Assembly (NCBI GenBank): GCA_902783035.1
Contig: CACZPK010000058.1
Location: forward strand, 1 to 40,427
DNA from: Oscillospiraceae bacterium
Lineage (GTDB): Bacteria > Bacillota > Clostridia > Oscillospirales > Oscillospiraceae
DNA: 40,427 nt
Reading direction: 5' to 3'
Positions 40,307-40,427 of the stretch are shown here, one piece after another; within the stretch, counting starts at the first letter, position 1, and each line of letters opens with the position of its first letter. A program made the position numbers and the translations under genes. The notes below the pieces were generated by a model that was given only the letters and a program-made list of their open reading frames with translations, ran no database searches and was not told the DNA's origin.

Positions 40307-40427
40307 ATGGAGATCGTTGTCAATCTTGACGTCATGATGGCGAAGCGCAAGATATCCGGCGGAGAGCTTGCCGAGCGAGTCGGCATCACCCCCGCGAACC
40401 TTTCCATATTAAAAACCGGCAAGGCCA
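40307..40427 (+). CDS. XRE-family helix-turn-helix regulator (YozG-like), cut by the window end
   Basis: The first 40 residues are visible: MEIVVNLDVMMAKRKISGGE, then LAERVGITPANLSILKTGKA, a classic XRE helix-turn-helix of the short YozG/Cro type (about 70 residues in full). GAGGTGG lies just before the ATG at 40307. It forms a pair with the DUF2975 gene, nine bases apart, and probably controls this operon. The rest lies beyond the window. Confidence 0.88.
   Translation, partial: MEIVVNLDVMMAKRKISGGELAERVGITPANLSILKTGKA

Overview
The window looks like a GC-rich chromosomal segment from a Gram-positive anaerobe of the class Clostridia, most likely in the Oscillospirales. This is an inference from gene order (smc-ftsY-rdgB-yhbY-nadD/yqeK-LCP-rsfS-leuS), from SLH-anchored surface proteins, LCP and ROK proteins, and from sigma-A type promoters with AGGAGG-like ribosome sites. 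No similarity search was possible. I saw no rRNA, tRNA, CRISPR array, insertion sequence or prophage.

Layout: 1-4.4 kb carries a small DUF378 membrane protein, an RsiV-like lipoprotein, tmcAL (acetate-using tRNA-Met modification) and, divergent from it, ackA (acetate kinase). 4.4-7.85 kb is a minus-strand galE-glmM-glucokinase operon supplying sugar phosphates and nucleotide sugars for the cell wall. 7.9-11.3 kb is a minus-strand run of an FlK-like thioesterase, a radical SAM protein and a secreted double-lysozyme SLH protein, expressed from a promoter with a palindromic operator and divergent from a LysR regulator. 12.5-14.6 kb holds a CD1247-type zinc-ribbon protein, efp, yqeG and rpsU. 14.7-25.7 kb is one long minus-strand operon, smc-ftsY-rdgB-yhbY-nadD/yqeK-LCP-rsfS-leuS, with gaps of 1-30 bp or short overlaps; its promoter lies at the head of a structured leader.

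26.2-29.1 kb is an FtsK/SpoIIIE-type DNA translocase with a reduced membrane part and a long acidic linker. A mostly non-coding stretch follows (29.1-29.75 kb). 29.75-31.4 kb pairs two unrecognised genes with a divergent ECF sigma factor that has no visible anti-sigma factor. 31.5-35.75 kb is a 1398-residue S-layer-type protein with Big-like repeats, a second unrecognised repeat and three SLH motifs. 35.8-39.6 kb holds an SDF-family transporter fused to a degenerate GHKL (anti-sigma-like) domain, a GNAT acetyltransferase and a Cache-HAMP-GGDEF diguanylate cyclase. The window ends in a DUF2975 membrane protein with its XRE-type regulator, which is cut by the window edge.

The strongest candidates for something undescribed are the GHKL-SDF transporter fusion with altered ligand and sodium-site residues, the sigma factor with its two unknown partner genes, the repeat modules of the large SLH protein, the GH24-SLH-GH25 enzyme with substituted GH24 catalytic positions, and the smc leader, whose first ribosome site is sequestered in a hairpin.
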